A stretch of 64,000 nt of DNA, taken from contig VZRG01000752.1 in the NCBI GenBank assembly GCA_013397435.1, forward strand, positions 62,001-126,000. Direction: 5' to 3'. The first letter of the stretch is position 1; each line of letters opens with the position of its first letter. Source of the stretch: Erythrocercus mccallii. Lineage: Eukaryota; Chordata; Aves; Passeriformes; Dicruridae. A program made the position numbers and the translations under genes. Shown in pieces: positions 46,001 to 58,725 of this stretch. Under the pieces are notes generated by a model. It did no database searches. It was not told the DNA's origin and saw only the letters and a list, made by a program, of their open reading frames with translations.

Positions 46001-48954
46001 GTCCATGTCCCTCTTACTCAGATGTCCAGACACCACTTCTGAGTGCCAGAAGGGCTCAGAAGGTCCACAGTACCCTGGGAGTCACCATGTTCCTGGTGCC
46101 AGGAAAACGTGCAAGCATGAGCTGGGATGCACAGGGTTCACTTACAGCACTTTGGCTGTCTATTTCTACAAATATTGACTCCCTGTCACCAGCAACAGGA
46201 GTACTGGGAAAGGCTAAATCAAATCTTTATTATCTTCTCAGTCCTCAAGAGAGCAGATAAGAAATGTTAGTCAGTAGGAATTAAATCAAGTACGTAAGAA
46301 TTTGGATAGATATAACAAAAATGTAGTGTTTCAAGCTTCAGCCAGGTTGCAAGGATACAATTTTACCCGTGCATGTGAGCCATCCCTATAATTTTCTCCT
46401 GATCAAGTGATGGAAATACCTACAAAAGGAAAAAACCTCCCAACCCTGAGAGAAAGATGGAAACCAGATGCCAAGATCTCTAGCCCCAGTTTGCTTGGTC
46501 ACTGCCAAGTTTGGGTGGCATTTGGTATGTACCAGGGAGGTCAGTTTATACCTCAGTCTATGCCCACACATCCTTGAGGAACTTTGAAATAGCAGAGATA
46601 ATGCCAGCCCAGTTACCATATGCTTTCAGTCTGCCCAGGCAATGATTGTATAATAATCCCTAACAGAAAATTGAAGATGAGATTTCAAGTGGCTGCCAGA
46701 AAACAGTTTTTCACTTGGAGTGGCAACTCTGAATAAGGAAGCATCTGGCACATTTGATCAGACAAAGAAAATTAGGTCACTCAGAAAAATATTTGATGCT
46801 CTTCCTGAGGAACATAATACTAAAAATGCATCTATCTAGAATGGCTGCATTCTCCTCTTCGACACTGTTTCTCATAATGTGATGTGTTGTATTGTTCTAA
46901 GTAACATCACTATATTTAGTATCTGTTAAATAGCAGAATAAAGATTATATAACTGATAGTTTTCTCTCTGCTAGTAATAGGAGTTTAAAATCAAAGAAGG
47001 TTTTGTTGGCCATGGGTTTTGAAAAAAATTTAAGGCAGGACAACTGCTTTTGTGCAATTGACTGCTGGATGTTTCCTATGAGTTTTTTTTATAAAAGTTG
47101 TGTTGAATGAAAAAGTAAATGATCTTTTTTTAAGATTTTTTCTTCTATTGGTTTTAAAAACATCCCATTTTTCATCATTCCTGAGCAGTCAGTGGAGTGA
47201 CATTTCATTAAAAAGATCTCAAAGATTGAGGAGTACATTCCTAATTGCCCCTTGTCAGGGAGAGGAGGGGATGAGGATTGCAGGGAGGGTCATGGCAGGA
47301 GCCTGGCCTTGTAGGGGAGACAGAGTTAAGGGTATGATCCTTTGCAAGGTGAGGACTAGTATTTGTGCTGACTATTCTTGCCTGGCAGTCACATGCCCTC
47401 CTTATCCCAGCAAAATACCTTCTTGGTTGAAACAGTTGATATGGCTCAGAATGTTCAGAATGGTTGGGGAAATAAATACAAAACAACATCCCTATAAAGG
47501 AGTGTTGAGGTGCTTTGATTACTTCAATGAAGGGAAGAGCCAGAAGCTGAAAAGTCCAAGCAATTGCATTCATAACATAAAGGCACGCAGTGGGACAGGG
47601 GCTTGGGCTACTGCTTGCTCCTGGGGCCTGGGTTATGTTTTGCAGCAGCCAGCAGTTCAAGGGAACAGCCCAAGCATTTCAGACAGCTGGCTAGAAGGGA
47701 GCTGGTGCTGACTCTAACACTATTAATCAGCACCTGGGTGGCATGGCTTGTCACCGCTCTGGGAGATTAGGGAAAAACAGGAGTCCTCAAGACAAGCCTC
47801 AGCTAGTTGGAGAGTCGGCCTCATTTGTGGCTTACAGTCTTAACTGCTCATGGAAAAAACACACATCTCTAGCATTCTTGCTCCATTTACCTAATTTCCA
47901 AGAATCTATCCTCAAAGGAAGTTTTAAAGGCAAAAATCTGGTTAATTAATGTAGATTTTTCCAGCTTCCTGGAACCAGGAATGGAAGCAGTGACCACAGA
48001 GTTTTCAGACCCTACAAACTCAAATCTGATTGAATGCATAAATACATGATTGTTCCTGCATTAATCCTTCCAGATGGTTAAGGAATCAGCTTGTGGTATT
48101 TTCATTTGATTGTAAAGATGTCAGGTAACCAAAAAGGAATTCCATGCTGCCATCTCAGCCTCATTTGTGGTAGTGTGGTACTGTGGCTGGTTTAGTCACA
48201 TCAAATCTATGATCCTTCAAACACTGTCTAGAGAACTGAAGTATTTATATGATATGCATAAAATCTGGTCTTGCTTTTCAAAATATTTTAAACACAGATG
48301 TGAATGTGTCCTTACTTCCTGGCATATTTAGTCTCACAAATTTTATCAGCAGATGAAAGAAAGTTTAATAAGGTAAAAAGCTTGCCCCAGGTCAAGTGGC
48401 ATGTTAATTCAGAAGTGGAATTAGGCTTCAGAAGGTTTCTGTCACTTAATCATAAACTCATTGGTCCTGCCTCTTTACAGATTCTCTCATTCAGTCTTTA
48501 TTTTTACAAGGGTTTAACTGCCCTCATAAATCATAAATGCAAAAGTTTTGAGACGCTTATTTAATTCAACAGGCTCAGAATGGAGTTTTAGCCTGAAAGG
48601 TACTTTTGAGAATATAACAATTCAAAGCATCTGGTGTAAAAGGTGGCTGAACAAATGGGATAGTCTCAGTTGCCCAGCATCTATCCCATCCTCCCCAGCC
48701 TGGAGGAGCTGCTTTTTTTCCCCCTCTTCTTTAGGCTAACCACTACTTTTTCAATTCACATGGGATTGAAATGAGTTATTTCACATTTTTGATTGTAAAA
48801 TTGCATAAATGGGTAAACACTTGCTTTAGGCTTTTCTAGGGTCAGGTCCAGTCCACACCAGAAAGGGATTGCCAGAGTATTATGTCAGTATACAAACTTT
48901 TGCTACATAGTCTACTGACAAACCCACCTTTTTACACCTGGGAGCTGTAGATGG
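43037..48954. other. Non-coding stretch; longest chance ORF at 47100-47711
   Basis: AT-rich DNA without a supported exon. A 203-codon plus-strand frame starts at a GTG at 47100. It has no domain I recognise, and a 139-codon minus frame overlaps it, so it is not called a gene. A weak MIR/L2-like relic at 48375-48480 is listed separately. Confidence 0.4.
48375..48480 (-). mobile_element. Possible MIR/L2-type relic
   Basis: 'aagcttgccccaggtcaagtggca', 'cagaagtggaattaggct' and 'ggtcctgcctctt' (in pieces) follow loosely the same order as the clearer element at 42922-43036. Decay is strong. Confidence 0.4.
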
Positions 48955-49605
48955 AGAGGATTTGGGTCAACTGGCTCATTGGTTAGGTGCAAAGGGTTAC
49001 AGTGAATGGGGTGACATCTGACTGGTGAGCTGTCACTAGTGGGGTTCCACAGGGCTCCATCTTGCACCCTCTACTCTTTAACATCTTCAAAAAGGACTTG
49101 GGTGCAGGATTGGAAGGGATACTAAGAAGCTTTCCTGTGGTACTAAATCAGATGGAACAGCTGACTCCCTCCAAGGCAGAGAGGCTCTGCAGAGAGACCT
49201 TGACAAATTAGAGGGCTGGGCAATCACCAGCCACATGAAATTTAACAATGACAAGTGCTGGATCCTGCTCCCAGGGTGAGGCAACCCTGGAAGTATGGAC
49301 ACACTGGGGGACAAGAGGCTGGAGAGCAATGCTGTGGAAACGCCCCTGGGGGCCCTGATCAGTGACAAGTTGAACATGAGCCAGCAGTGCCCTGGCAGCC
49401 AGGAGGGCCAACCCTGTCCTGGGGGCATCAGGCACAGCATGGCCAGCTGGGCAAGGGAGGGATTGTCCTGCTCTGCTCTGCACTGGGGCAGCCTCACCTC
49501 CAGTGCTGGGGGCAGTTCTGGGTGCCACAACACAAGAAGGATATAAGGCTGTCAGAGAGGGTCAAAGGAGGGCTGTGGAGATGGTGAAGGGCCTTGAGGG
49601 GAAGC
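48955..49605 (+). mobile_element. CR1 LINE (plus), left part, up to the LTR insertion
   Basis: It starts in the reverse transcriptase region (the segment equivalent to AACTGGCT...GGCCCAAAG...GTGGTGAATGG, then GTGGGGTTCCACAGGGCTCC) and continues through 'gaaatttaacaatgacaagtg', 'gagccagcagtgccctggcagcc' (in pieces) and 'ggtgaagggccttgaggggaagc'. It is interrupted at 49605 by an LTR. Frames are broken. Confidence 0.92.
49600..49605. repeat. Target-site duplication, left copy (GGAAGC)
   Basis: These six bases immediately before the LTR repeat exactly after it at 49930-49935. Confidence 0.85.
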
Positions 49606-49929
49606 TGTGGGTCTGATTTTCCGAGCCTGTGAAGTTTTCAGTTTGTCAGTAGCTGATTTTGTTCGCTTGGGAAAATTCATTCTCTCAAGGACGGTGCATG
49701 TAAATAACTTTTCTGTTTTTCATAATGTTTCTAGGTTCTCCTAGTAATCCCTCTCCCAGGTGTTGTTTTTGTTACTTAACCAGTGGAGGGAGATATCTGT
49801 TCTACTGACCAAAGATATGCCTTTCTTAGCGCAGCATGTTACAAAAAGGCTGGGCCAATTGTAAATAAGGCCTTTCTGATTCTTTTCTACCTTGGAGTCA
49901 AGCTCTTCATTTCGTGTCCAACAGCGACA
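49606..49929 (+). mobile_element. Solo LTR of an endogenous retrovirus inserted in CR1
   Basis: This 324-bp block begins TGTGGGTCTG and ends CAGCGACA, the canonical TG...CA limits. It is flanked by a perfect 6-bp duplication, GGAAGC. Removing it together with one duplication copy rejoins the CR1 sequence, which fixes the ends independently. A polyadenylation-like AATAAG lies at 49864-49869, with a short terminal part after it. No internal retroviral genes or second LTR are present, so it is a solo LTR left by recombination between two LTRs. Six-base duplications are typical of class II (beta-like/ERVK) elements; the assignment is an inference. Plus orientation is inferred from the position of the signal near the right end. 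Confidence 0.85.
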
Positions 49930-50312
49930 GGAAGCCACTTGAGGAGAGGCTGAGGTCACTTGGCTTGCTCAGCCTGGTGAAGAGGAGAGGGAGAGGAGAC
50001 TTCATCAGGGCCTACAGACCCAGGCGCTGATCTCTCTGGTGATCAGCAGCAGAACATGAGAGAACAGCATGAAGCTGCATCAGGGGAGGTTTGGATCAGA
50101 TATTAGAAAAAGGTTTTTCACTCGGAGGGTGCTTAGGCACTGAAACAGGCTCCCCAAGGAAGTGGTCACAGCACCAAGCCTGACAGAATCTGAGACGTGT
50201 TTGGACAATGGCCTCAGAACACATCTTGGGGATAGTTCTGTGCAGGACCAGGAGTTGGACATTGATGACCCTTGTGGGTTCCTTTCAACTCAGGATGTTC
50301 TATGATTCTATG
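49930..50312 (+). mobile_element. CR1 LINE (plus), right part after the LTR
   Basis: It starts with the second GGAAGC (49930-49935), then 'cacttgaggagaggctgagg', 'cagcctggtgaagagg', 'gaaacaggctccccaaggaag' (in pieces), 'caaggaagtggtcacagcacc', 'aggaccaggagttggac' and 'ccttgtgggttcctttcaactc' (in pieces). The end is TTCTATGATTCTATGA, the CR1 tail repeat, at about 50297-50312. Together with 48955-49605 it makes about 1.03 kb of the element's 3' end. Confidence 0.93.
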
Positions 50313-52699
50313 AGTGCTCCCGTTTCCACTCGAGGGTTGTGAAAGGAGGGCACTGAGCCCCTCAGAGGAGTACAGGATGGAGCTCCCAATCGGGAAGTAA
50401 ATAGTCATGATTTTTATTGTTATTTACATTTTATCAAAAGGCTGTCCCTAACCAGGAATTTGTACTAATAACCATTCCTGTTGCAAGCTTTGGACAGAAT
50501 CCCGTTATTTTGCAGGAACTCCAAGAGAATACATCACTGAAAGAAAATGCGGTTTATTCCTTATTCAGTATTGCATAGAAGTGTTTCACTTCTTTCCTCT
50601 ATTGACCAGAAACTCGCCAAAAAAACAAGTTCAGGGAGCAGATGTCAGCTAATCTCAAAGTCTGTGCTAAGAACACGATGGCAACTCTCGGAGAGTTCAA
50701 CAGAATCTAAATGTCTTGCTGGTTTGGTACAAGATTATGCTTCGAGCAGATAAGCCCCTGCATTTTAACTTGGGAGCTCAAAAGGGATAAATAACATTTC
50801 TGGAGCCAGCCAGCCAACAAATAGAATTTCTAAGCACAATGTAATCTTGCTATGGGGGTTTTCTCGGGTATGTGTTTCCCATCGGGTGTTGTTACACTGC
50901 TGTGTGTATAGGGCTTATCTCCAGGCAAAGGTGGTAACGCTCAGCCATTGATACCCCACGACTTATTGAAGTTGTAAAATGGATGAGGAAGGATTAGTTG
51001 AGGCATTTGATTGATAGCTGATACTTTTTGAATAAGTTCAAGGATGTGACATCACTATTTGTCATGAATGTTCTTGTGGTGGTAGGGTGTGTACATGGCA
51101 GGAGGGGAGAGGAGTTGTCATCATGTAGATAAGCCAGAGAACTCTAAATCATTAGCAATGAATAATTCACTGCGCAGAAGAAAATAACAGGCGATGTCAG
51201 GCAATGGAATAGAGCTAGTTCACTTACATCTCTTTCTGTGCCTCTGATGAAAGGTTTTTAACCCTGATTATACCCTGTCTTAACCATAAGATTTGCTTTC
51301 TGTAGCGATGCTCAGCTCCAGGCAAGATAGAAGGATGTTCCCAAATCCAGTAACTGGGTCAAATCTAATTATCATAGATAATTTGCACATTTCATTTATG
51401 GTAAAGGGAAATGTGTCTCAAGGTAGGTGAATCCGGTTTGGTTTGACAAAGGCAGACTAAAATAGCTTCTAAACAGAAAGAAAAAGGTCTTTCTGCTAGA
51501 CCCAATTACTGAAATGAGAAGACAATATTAAAACCTTTATTCCAAACCAATTTCAGCAATAAAATTAATCAAAGCTGTGACAGACAGTAAATCTCCCTGT
51601 ATTTCCAGTGTCCAAAACCTGGAGTTCCTCTCTTGTCTGAAATGCTGAAAATTCAACATGCATCACAGCTGAAGATGAAATGGGAATTTCTTGCATTTTT
51701 TGCAGGACAATAACACAGGATTTTTTTCTTACAAATTTGACCATCTATCCCACTTGGATGTAGCCTTCGGTTAGGATAAAATTAAAACATTGACAAGAAG
51801 TAATTTTACATGTAGTCTAGTATATTACAAGTAATCAAAGCATTTCAATGTTCTATTTTGAAACAAAAGTAAAAATAGTAGTACTGAAATTGAGCTTCCT
51901 GTATTGTCGAGGGAAAAAATAAATTAGTTGTCATCTCTAAACAGATTTGATAAAGTAATACAACCCTAGAGAACATTATTGGTTTTGTTAAATCAGCATT
52001 TCTGTTTGGAAAAGAGTTGTGCTGTTTTTTACAAGTTCTGTATACCACCCAAAGCTGGAGATGAGATGACTGTTCATCAGTTTCTCTTTTGCACTCTCTC
52101 TATATTGTCTTAAATGCAGCCCAGCCAGATATGAAAATAATATAGAAACTTTCAATGAATAAAATACACTAAAACCGTGGGTTTATTACAGTAGGAAGTT
52201 TATTTCTGTACAGAATTGGTTTCTTTAAGTGACTTTTCTAGAGTACGTGTTTGTTCCCTCTCTTTCTCCTTTTTCTCTCTGTTCGGCTAAATAATAAATT
52301 TTAAATCCCTCATAAAAATGTATACAGCTGTAATGACTGGGAATTTTATGGCATTTTTAGCACTCAATATGATCAAGTAGCTTTACAGAAGATATCCTGT
52401 GCTCTTGAATAAGCAAAATGCAACATATATTCATAAATATTCATAAATTTACTATGCTGTGTGTTCTGTATTTCTGAAAAATGACATGGATGTGGAATAT
52501 TAGATGTTGAAATGGTTTATGCGCAAAATATCTATGTATAGGTGTTTGGACCCAGGTGCTTGGTGAGAGCTGGCTCAATCAATATGTCTATATGTTTTCC
52601 TCTGCTTCTTTTTTTCACTATAAGATATTAATTCCCTATCATAGAGCTATGGTGGAAGTGTTCAAAAGTCAAGTGCTGTAATTCATAATAGAGGCTTTT

Positions 52700-52768
52700 T
52701 GAAAAGAAAGGAAAAAGAGGGAGGAAAAGGGAAAGGAAAGCAAGGCAAGGCAAGGCAAGACAGAGGAG
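52700..52768. repeat. Purine-rich tract with (GGCAA)n
   Basis: A GAAAG/GGGAAAAG-type purine run leads into GCAAGGCAAGGCAAGGCAAG, with a perfect 5-base period for four units. Confidence 0.85.
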
Positions 52769-55700
52769 ATAAAAATTACATATTATTTCATAAGGGATGG
52801 ATGGAGCTGCTGAAAAATCAAAGAAATTGAGGGAAAAGGTTTTGGTTTTGTTTTGTTGATGTTACAAAGAAGGCTAAATCTGGAAACATATTTCTTTTAC
52901 CTAAAATTCCAAGGATGTTCAGATGTTCTACTTCAGCTTCAGTCCAATTCTGATACCTCAGGGTAATTTGTGCCTCCTCACTCCTCACTTCTCTCTTTCT
53001 TCAAAAACAAGTGGAAAGGCAGCTGGGCATGCTGTCATGCCAGTAGTCTCAGAAGGTATCAACTCTTTCATTATTACTTCTTTGCTCTCCCTCTCCTTTA
53101 TGTTAAAAACAGCCTTGTTGAGTATGTAGCAGTTGTGTCGGCTTCAGTGAAAACGTACTTGTGGGACCCTTTAAACTGTCAGATTACATCACATAAACTG
53201 AAGGGATCATATTCAAACAATTGTAAAACTATTTTCTTGCCCGAAAGAGCACACCATGATGCCATTTAGTTGGAACCTGAAGCTATGGGTATCCTGCTGT
53301 GGTATCATGTGCAGCGAGCGCATGTGATTGTTCTCCTGAGGCATTTGTTACATGCATCTTGTTAACCCTAGTTCAGTCAAAATAACTGCCTTCACTGCTG
53401 CTTGACCTATTTTAGCATAATTTAGCCCCAAATGTGGTGCATTTCTGTTGCAGTAAGTTATTCTGCTGGCATTAATACCATGGGAACTGAAAACGGAACC
53501 ATGAGGGTTTGAATGTATCAATCTTACTAACTCAACAGTTTGGTTTCAGTAATTTATGCATCTTTCAGGACTGACCTAATACTTAAATGTACATAAAAGA
53601 GCAAGCAGTAATCAACACCAGATTTCTCCTTGTAACAAGCCAGGCTTTTCCTAGGTTTCAGAAAATGGAGCATATTTAAGAGTTTTCTAAGCCTTGTTAA
53701 TAGCTGCATCTATAGGACTTGTAAGAGTGTTAAAAGTGCAAGGAGGATTTACTGCCATTTCTGCAACAGCTGGAATAGAGTTAGATTTATTTACGAGTCG
53801 AGTGCTAAAGGCAAGATCCAAATCACTTCCTTACTGTCTGTGTTGAGACTGAGGCACAATTCAGGCATCCATTTAGAAAGCACCCAAATCCCAGTAGACA
53901 GTCCTGGCTGGCCTAGGACCTGTCCAGGCAACTGCTGCTGTGATCTGGCTCTGTTCCTTGCATAGGACACCTCCTAGTACCCAAGGGGTCCAGCAGATAC
54001 CCAAGCCCACAGTATGTACACAAAGTTCAGCTTGATGAGCTGTTGCAGTGAGGGACACACCTGCATAAACACCCAGATAAAGTCCCCAATAAGAAATCTC
54101 CAGAGAAAAATTTGAATCCACCAACTCCAGTACATGGGCGTACCACTACGCTGAAGAGGAAGCAGAGCAAACACAGTAGGAAAGTGCTGTGCTGGGTGAC
54201 TCTCATGTAAGGACTGCTGTACTAAAAAAGAGCAGACAGAAGGTCCCAGACCCACTTCAAGAATGTTTCTGATTTTGCCTGGTAACTGTTGCATGAAAAA
54301 AGCATGAAGGCTGCAAAGATCAAGAACTCCCAGCTGAGAGCCATAACCAATTAATTGCATCTCCCCAGCTCCCAGAAGATGATGGACAGCAACTGTGCCT
54401 GCAATGCCCACTCCCTGGTTACCTGTTCAGCTCACCACATCAGCTCCTCTGACTGGAAAAGGCATAAAGTCCTGGGTTTCTCATGAACACAAACTCACCG
54501 TGGTCCTGCTCAGAGGCACATGGCAGCACCAGGACCTGCCAGTGCCTTTCAGGTAAGGGGGAACTGCACAGTCCAGGTTCTGCCACGTGAGGGGTGTGGG
54601 TTATCAGTTAAGAATCAGGCCCCTGAGCTATAGAGAAGGGGTCTCTAGATCATCATTAGTGTCTCAGCAACTCTGTCTTTAACAAAGAAGGTTTCTGGAG
54701 AGCCCTTATGCCTCAGTTACCCTTCCCACTGCCAGAATCGAGTGCCTCACTATCAGACTGGTAACAGTACCTCTCCTGGGGCCAGGCAACTATTGCTGAG
54801 ACATCACAAAGTCTCAACCCGACAGTGAAAGTACAGATCTGTGTCACACACTAAAATCTGATTGAGGAATGTGCTTTTTAACTAATAAAATGCTGTGTGC
54901 TTAAGGTTAGAGACATACTTATAAATGTTGCTGAAATGGGGTCAAAGAATACAGCTCTCACTCCTTGCTTCGGGAATTGTTGTACAGTAAGTTATTGTGA
55001 CCTAAATATTGTGGCCTCTGCTGACACTTCATGTGATAAGGCAAAACCCATTTTAGAAATTCTAAGGGTGACATATTCAGTGGTGGGGAGCGTCAGAGTT
55101 AGCCAGTACTGGGACTACTCCTTCCTTCCCTTGGGTTTAAATTAGCATGACATATTTTAAAGGGTTTGCAGCCTTTTAGCGAGGGGTATAAATTCTGGAT
55201 TTTCACCTGCAGTCTCCTGTGTGAGCTCTGTGACTCACAGGAATGCCCACAACACATGTTTTCAAGTACAGTAGAGGACTCGTGGTCTCAAGTGCACATC
55301 CTCAGAAGTGAAGGTCCATCCAAGCCAAGGTTCAGAGGAGGGAGAAGGAACCAGAGCAGTGCTCAGCAAACCACACAGCACAAGGGATCTGCAGGAAATT
55401 TACATGAACTTCCCTTGTCAGCCTGCTCTGAGTGACTCACTGAAGGTGCTGAACAGACTAACGAGTGGGAGGAGGAAACAGGGTTGGGGGACAGTAAGCA
55501 AGGGAAGATGAAACTAGAAACATTGATACATGACCAAAAAAAAAAAAAAGAGAGCCTGTTTTTTATAAAGTTGCACTACTCCTTCAACTAGTCCTTTTCC
55601 AACTCTAATGTGAATGGCATAGAATCCAACATCTCCAAGATTTGAGGAAGAAAAAAGAAGTATGAATAACTAAAGTGAGATGATATCACTTTTAACCTGA

Positions 55701-55888
55701 TACTTATGATGAAACTCCAGGGGTTTGATTTATTCAGCTGTCACTTACTGCTCATCCCAAGCGTAGCAGAGGACATGTTGGAATTGCAACATTTATTTAG
55801 GGTTTGTTAGCATGATTCAATTTTTTACTGGCCTTCTGGGAGTTATTTTTCATCTTTAGGCAGTTATCACTGCTAAGAGGAGAAGAGA

Positions 55889-55917
55889 TTTTTTTTCCTT
55901 TTTTTTTTTTTTTTTTT
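55889..55917. repeat. Poly-T tract
   Basis: T8, CC, then T19. No adjacent element explains it as a retroposon tail. Confidence 0.85.
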
Positions 55918-58204
55918 GCTAGCTCCTTGTGCAAGGTAGTTATTAAGCAAATGGGAATTTGAGTTTTCTGGGGTGTGTGCTGAGATGTCCCCTGGCCTGT
56001 GATGGGAGATACTGCAGGCTGGTTTTTTTTAGAGGATCAGAGCTATAGGGCAGAAGTGACTCCTTTGGGCATCTCTCCTTTGAAGGTACTGCAGAAGAGA
56101 AAGTAATGCTTAACACCAAACCACATTTTTTACTGTTATTGAAGACAGGGTATTTTGCTTAGAGAACTGTGATTAGCACAGGGACACACAGTGTCTCTAA
56201 AGAGCAAAAGTCATATTTATTACTTTTCCTGGAGAGGCTCCCTGTATCCTAACCTGCCCGTGCTCCCCTCATCCCTTCCCCCACCCCATCCTACTTTCAG
56301 TCCCACCTGGATCTCCTGAGAGCTGTTTCTCATCAGAGCCTCTGAGTTTGCCAAACTCTGTACTGGTGGTGTGATATCCACAAACAAAGATTTATTTGAG
56401 ATAATTGTTTTAATTCAAGGAGTAATTTGAGATTTATATCCCGATGTTCATAAGCAAAAGGCCACAAAGTCTATGGTCCAGACACAGTACCCGTGCCCCG
56501 GGATGAACCCGGGGGTTGCTGTCTCCAGTGAGACTCCCTCGAGGCAGGCAGGCAGGATCGTGAAGTGGCTTTTCCATCCAAAGAAGGGCTGACATGAAGG
56601 TACATCAAAGAAAACAATGAATGCCTCCTGCTTTGACCTACATATTTCATTCTGAGAGACTCAACTACATCTGCTAGAACACTTGGAACAACTGTTATCT
56701 TTTAGAAATGAAAAGTCATTTCTCCAGGGAATAGAGTGGGGTGGGGGTGACCCTGTAGTGGCTTGCTAGGGTGCAGAACATTTAAACTCTGCTGTATTGA
56801 TTGTAGTTTATGATTGAATGTAATCATTACTGTGCCTATATTTTTCTGTTTCAATGAAACCATCATGCAGTGAGTCACACTGTGCATGTAACCTGGAGGA
56901 AAGTGCAAAGAGGCTGCTGAGGAGTAGCAGTACAAAAATACCATTGGCATCTTTTCCCTAGGAGAGCAGGGCTCTGGACAATTTCCACAGTCTATTGCTG
57001 TTTTTCTTTTACATGCATTTGCTGCTAAAATGTGAAATAGAATTGAGGACACGGTTGCGAGTAAAGAGTCTTCTTGCACATGCTGTTCCATAATTAAAGA
57101 ACAGCTATAATAGAAATCCTGCTACCTTTTTTTCTTTTTTTTTCTTTTTTTTGCATTAATGAGCTCAAATTCTTATAGGCATTAAAAGGGCATATGCTTT
57201 TCTTCTAATTTAGAGATTAAAAAAATCTCACAGCAGATCAAGAGGAAGGCTGCAGTTTGAACTCTTTAGTGAAAGAATATGCACTGTCATTAGCAACAAA
57301 ACAGTTTTAATTAGCCCAGTCCTGGATTTGTGGTAACACATGCCAAGAAGGATAGTAATTTGGAAGAATGGGAGATACTGTCCTCTTGGTTTAGTACAGA
57401 GGGTTCAACTCCATAAGAAATGAGCACCCTTCAAAATATTTTAATTGCAATTTTTAATTACCTGGATTTTAGATAACATTTTTGTTGTTGGGTTTCATTT
57501 TGGTTTTTTTGTACTGAAGATAATAAAATCCAATTTGGGAATTCTTTCCTCTTCCCTAGAATTTGGCTTCTTTCACTCCCATTTGTGGATGGAGCATATT
57601 TTTATTATGCTAAAGAGAAGAAAGTCATCCTTATTAGCAATGCCTCATTGCATTAGAAATCAGAGTCTGTGGCTATCAACCTGTGGAGATGCAGTGGGAA
57701 GACATGATTGCAGTTTGATTCAGCTGTGCCAGGCACTGAGTAAAGATTATGCACTCAGACAGGAGCCCTGTCTCAGAGCACAAGTGAAGAACACCATCCT
57801 AACTGCACAGAGCATGGTTGTGCCAGCGTGTGAGCAATGGCAGCAGAGCCTTTCTTTCATGGTTTGAAATGTCAGCTCTGTTGAGTTAAAAAACAGAGGG
57901 AGTTTCCCACAAACCTCATCTCTGGGACATGATACATGCCAAAACCACCCCAGCAACTGCATGCTGCAGCACAGTGGCTTGCCTTCTGCCCTAGCACAGC
58001 CTGGAAGGATTTTAAAGAGAAATGTTAATTGCAACACAGGGTAACTTCATGCTGGAGCTGGCTAACATATAAGTCCCAATTTCCTATCCCCCTGCTTGCC
58101 AACTTATATCTGATGTGGTTAATGCAAAACAGATGCAGGGCTACTTTAATGCCCTGCAGTGATGTTTCTGGGCCTCCCACCCCACAACTTCCCTGTTGAG
58201 GGGA

Positions 58205-58725
58205 TGTGTTAGAATCATAGAATCACTGAACTGTGTGGGTTGGAAGAAAACTTACAGATTATTAAGTGACAACCCCCCTGCCATGGGCAGGGTCACCTTC
58301 CACTAGACCAGGTTGCTCAAAGCCCCACCCAAACTGGCCTTGAACACTTTCAGGGGTGAGGCATCCACAGCTTCTCTGGGCAACCTCTTCCAGTGTCTTA
58401 ACATGCTCACAGTAAAAAGTGTCTTCCTACTATCCAATCCAAACCTTTCCTCTTTCAGTTTAAAGCTATTCTCCCTTGTCCTGTCACTACATGCTTTTGT
58501 ACAATGGACTTCTCCAGCTCTCTTGCAGGCCCCTTTAGGTGCTGGAAGGTTTATGAGGTCTCCCTGCACCCTTCTCTTCTCCAGGCTAAAGAGCTCCAAA
58601 TCTTTCAGCCTTTTCTTTGTAGGAGAGGTGCTCCAGCCCTCTGATCATCTTTGTGGCCTTCCTCTGGACTCTCTCCATGGGATATACCTCCTTTTTATCC
58701 TGGGGACCCCAGAGCTAGGAAGTGG
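58205..58725 (-). mobile_element. CR1 LINE, 3' ~0.5 kb, minus strand
   Basis: The plus strand starts AGAATCATAGAATCA (reverse-complement tail), then 'ccctgccatgggcagggtcacc', 'ccactagaccaggttgctcaaag', 'ggcatccacagcttctctgggc' (in pieces) and 'tctccaggctaaagagctcc'. The minus frame carries the phrase LFSLEKRRVQGDLI, typical of the CR1 ORF2 C-terminus. Similarity fades at about 58725. It is one of the better preserved copies here. Confidence 0.93.

Larger units (their letters stand above)
50313..58204. other. Non-coding stretch, no gene recognised
   Basis: No supported exon. A14 lies at 55536-55549, T runs up to 19 bases at 55889-55917, and a T-rich tract at 57127-57152. A purine tract at 52700-52768 is listed separately. 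Positions 50640-50830 and 51120-51260 lack repeats and open frames and could be conserved non-coding sequence, but this cannot be judged from one genome. Confidence 0.45.
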
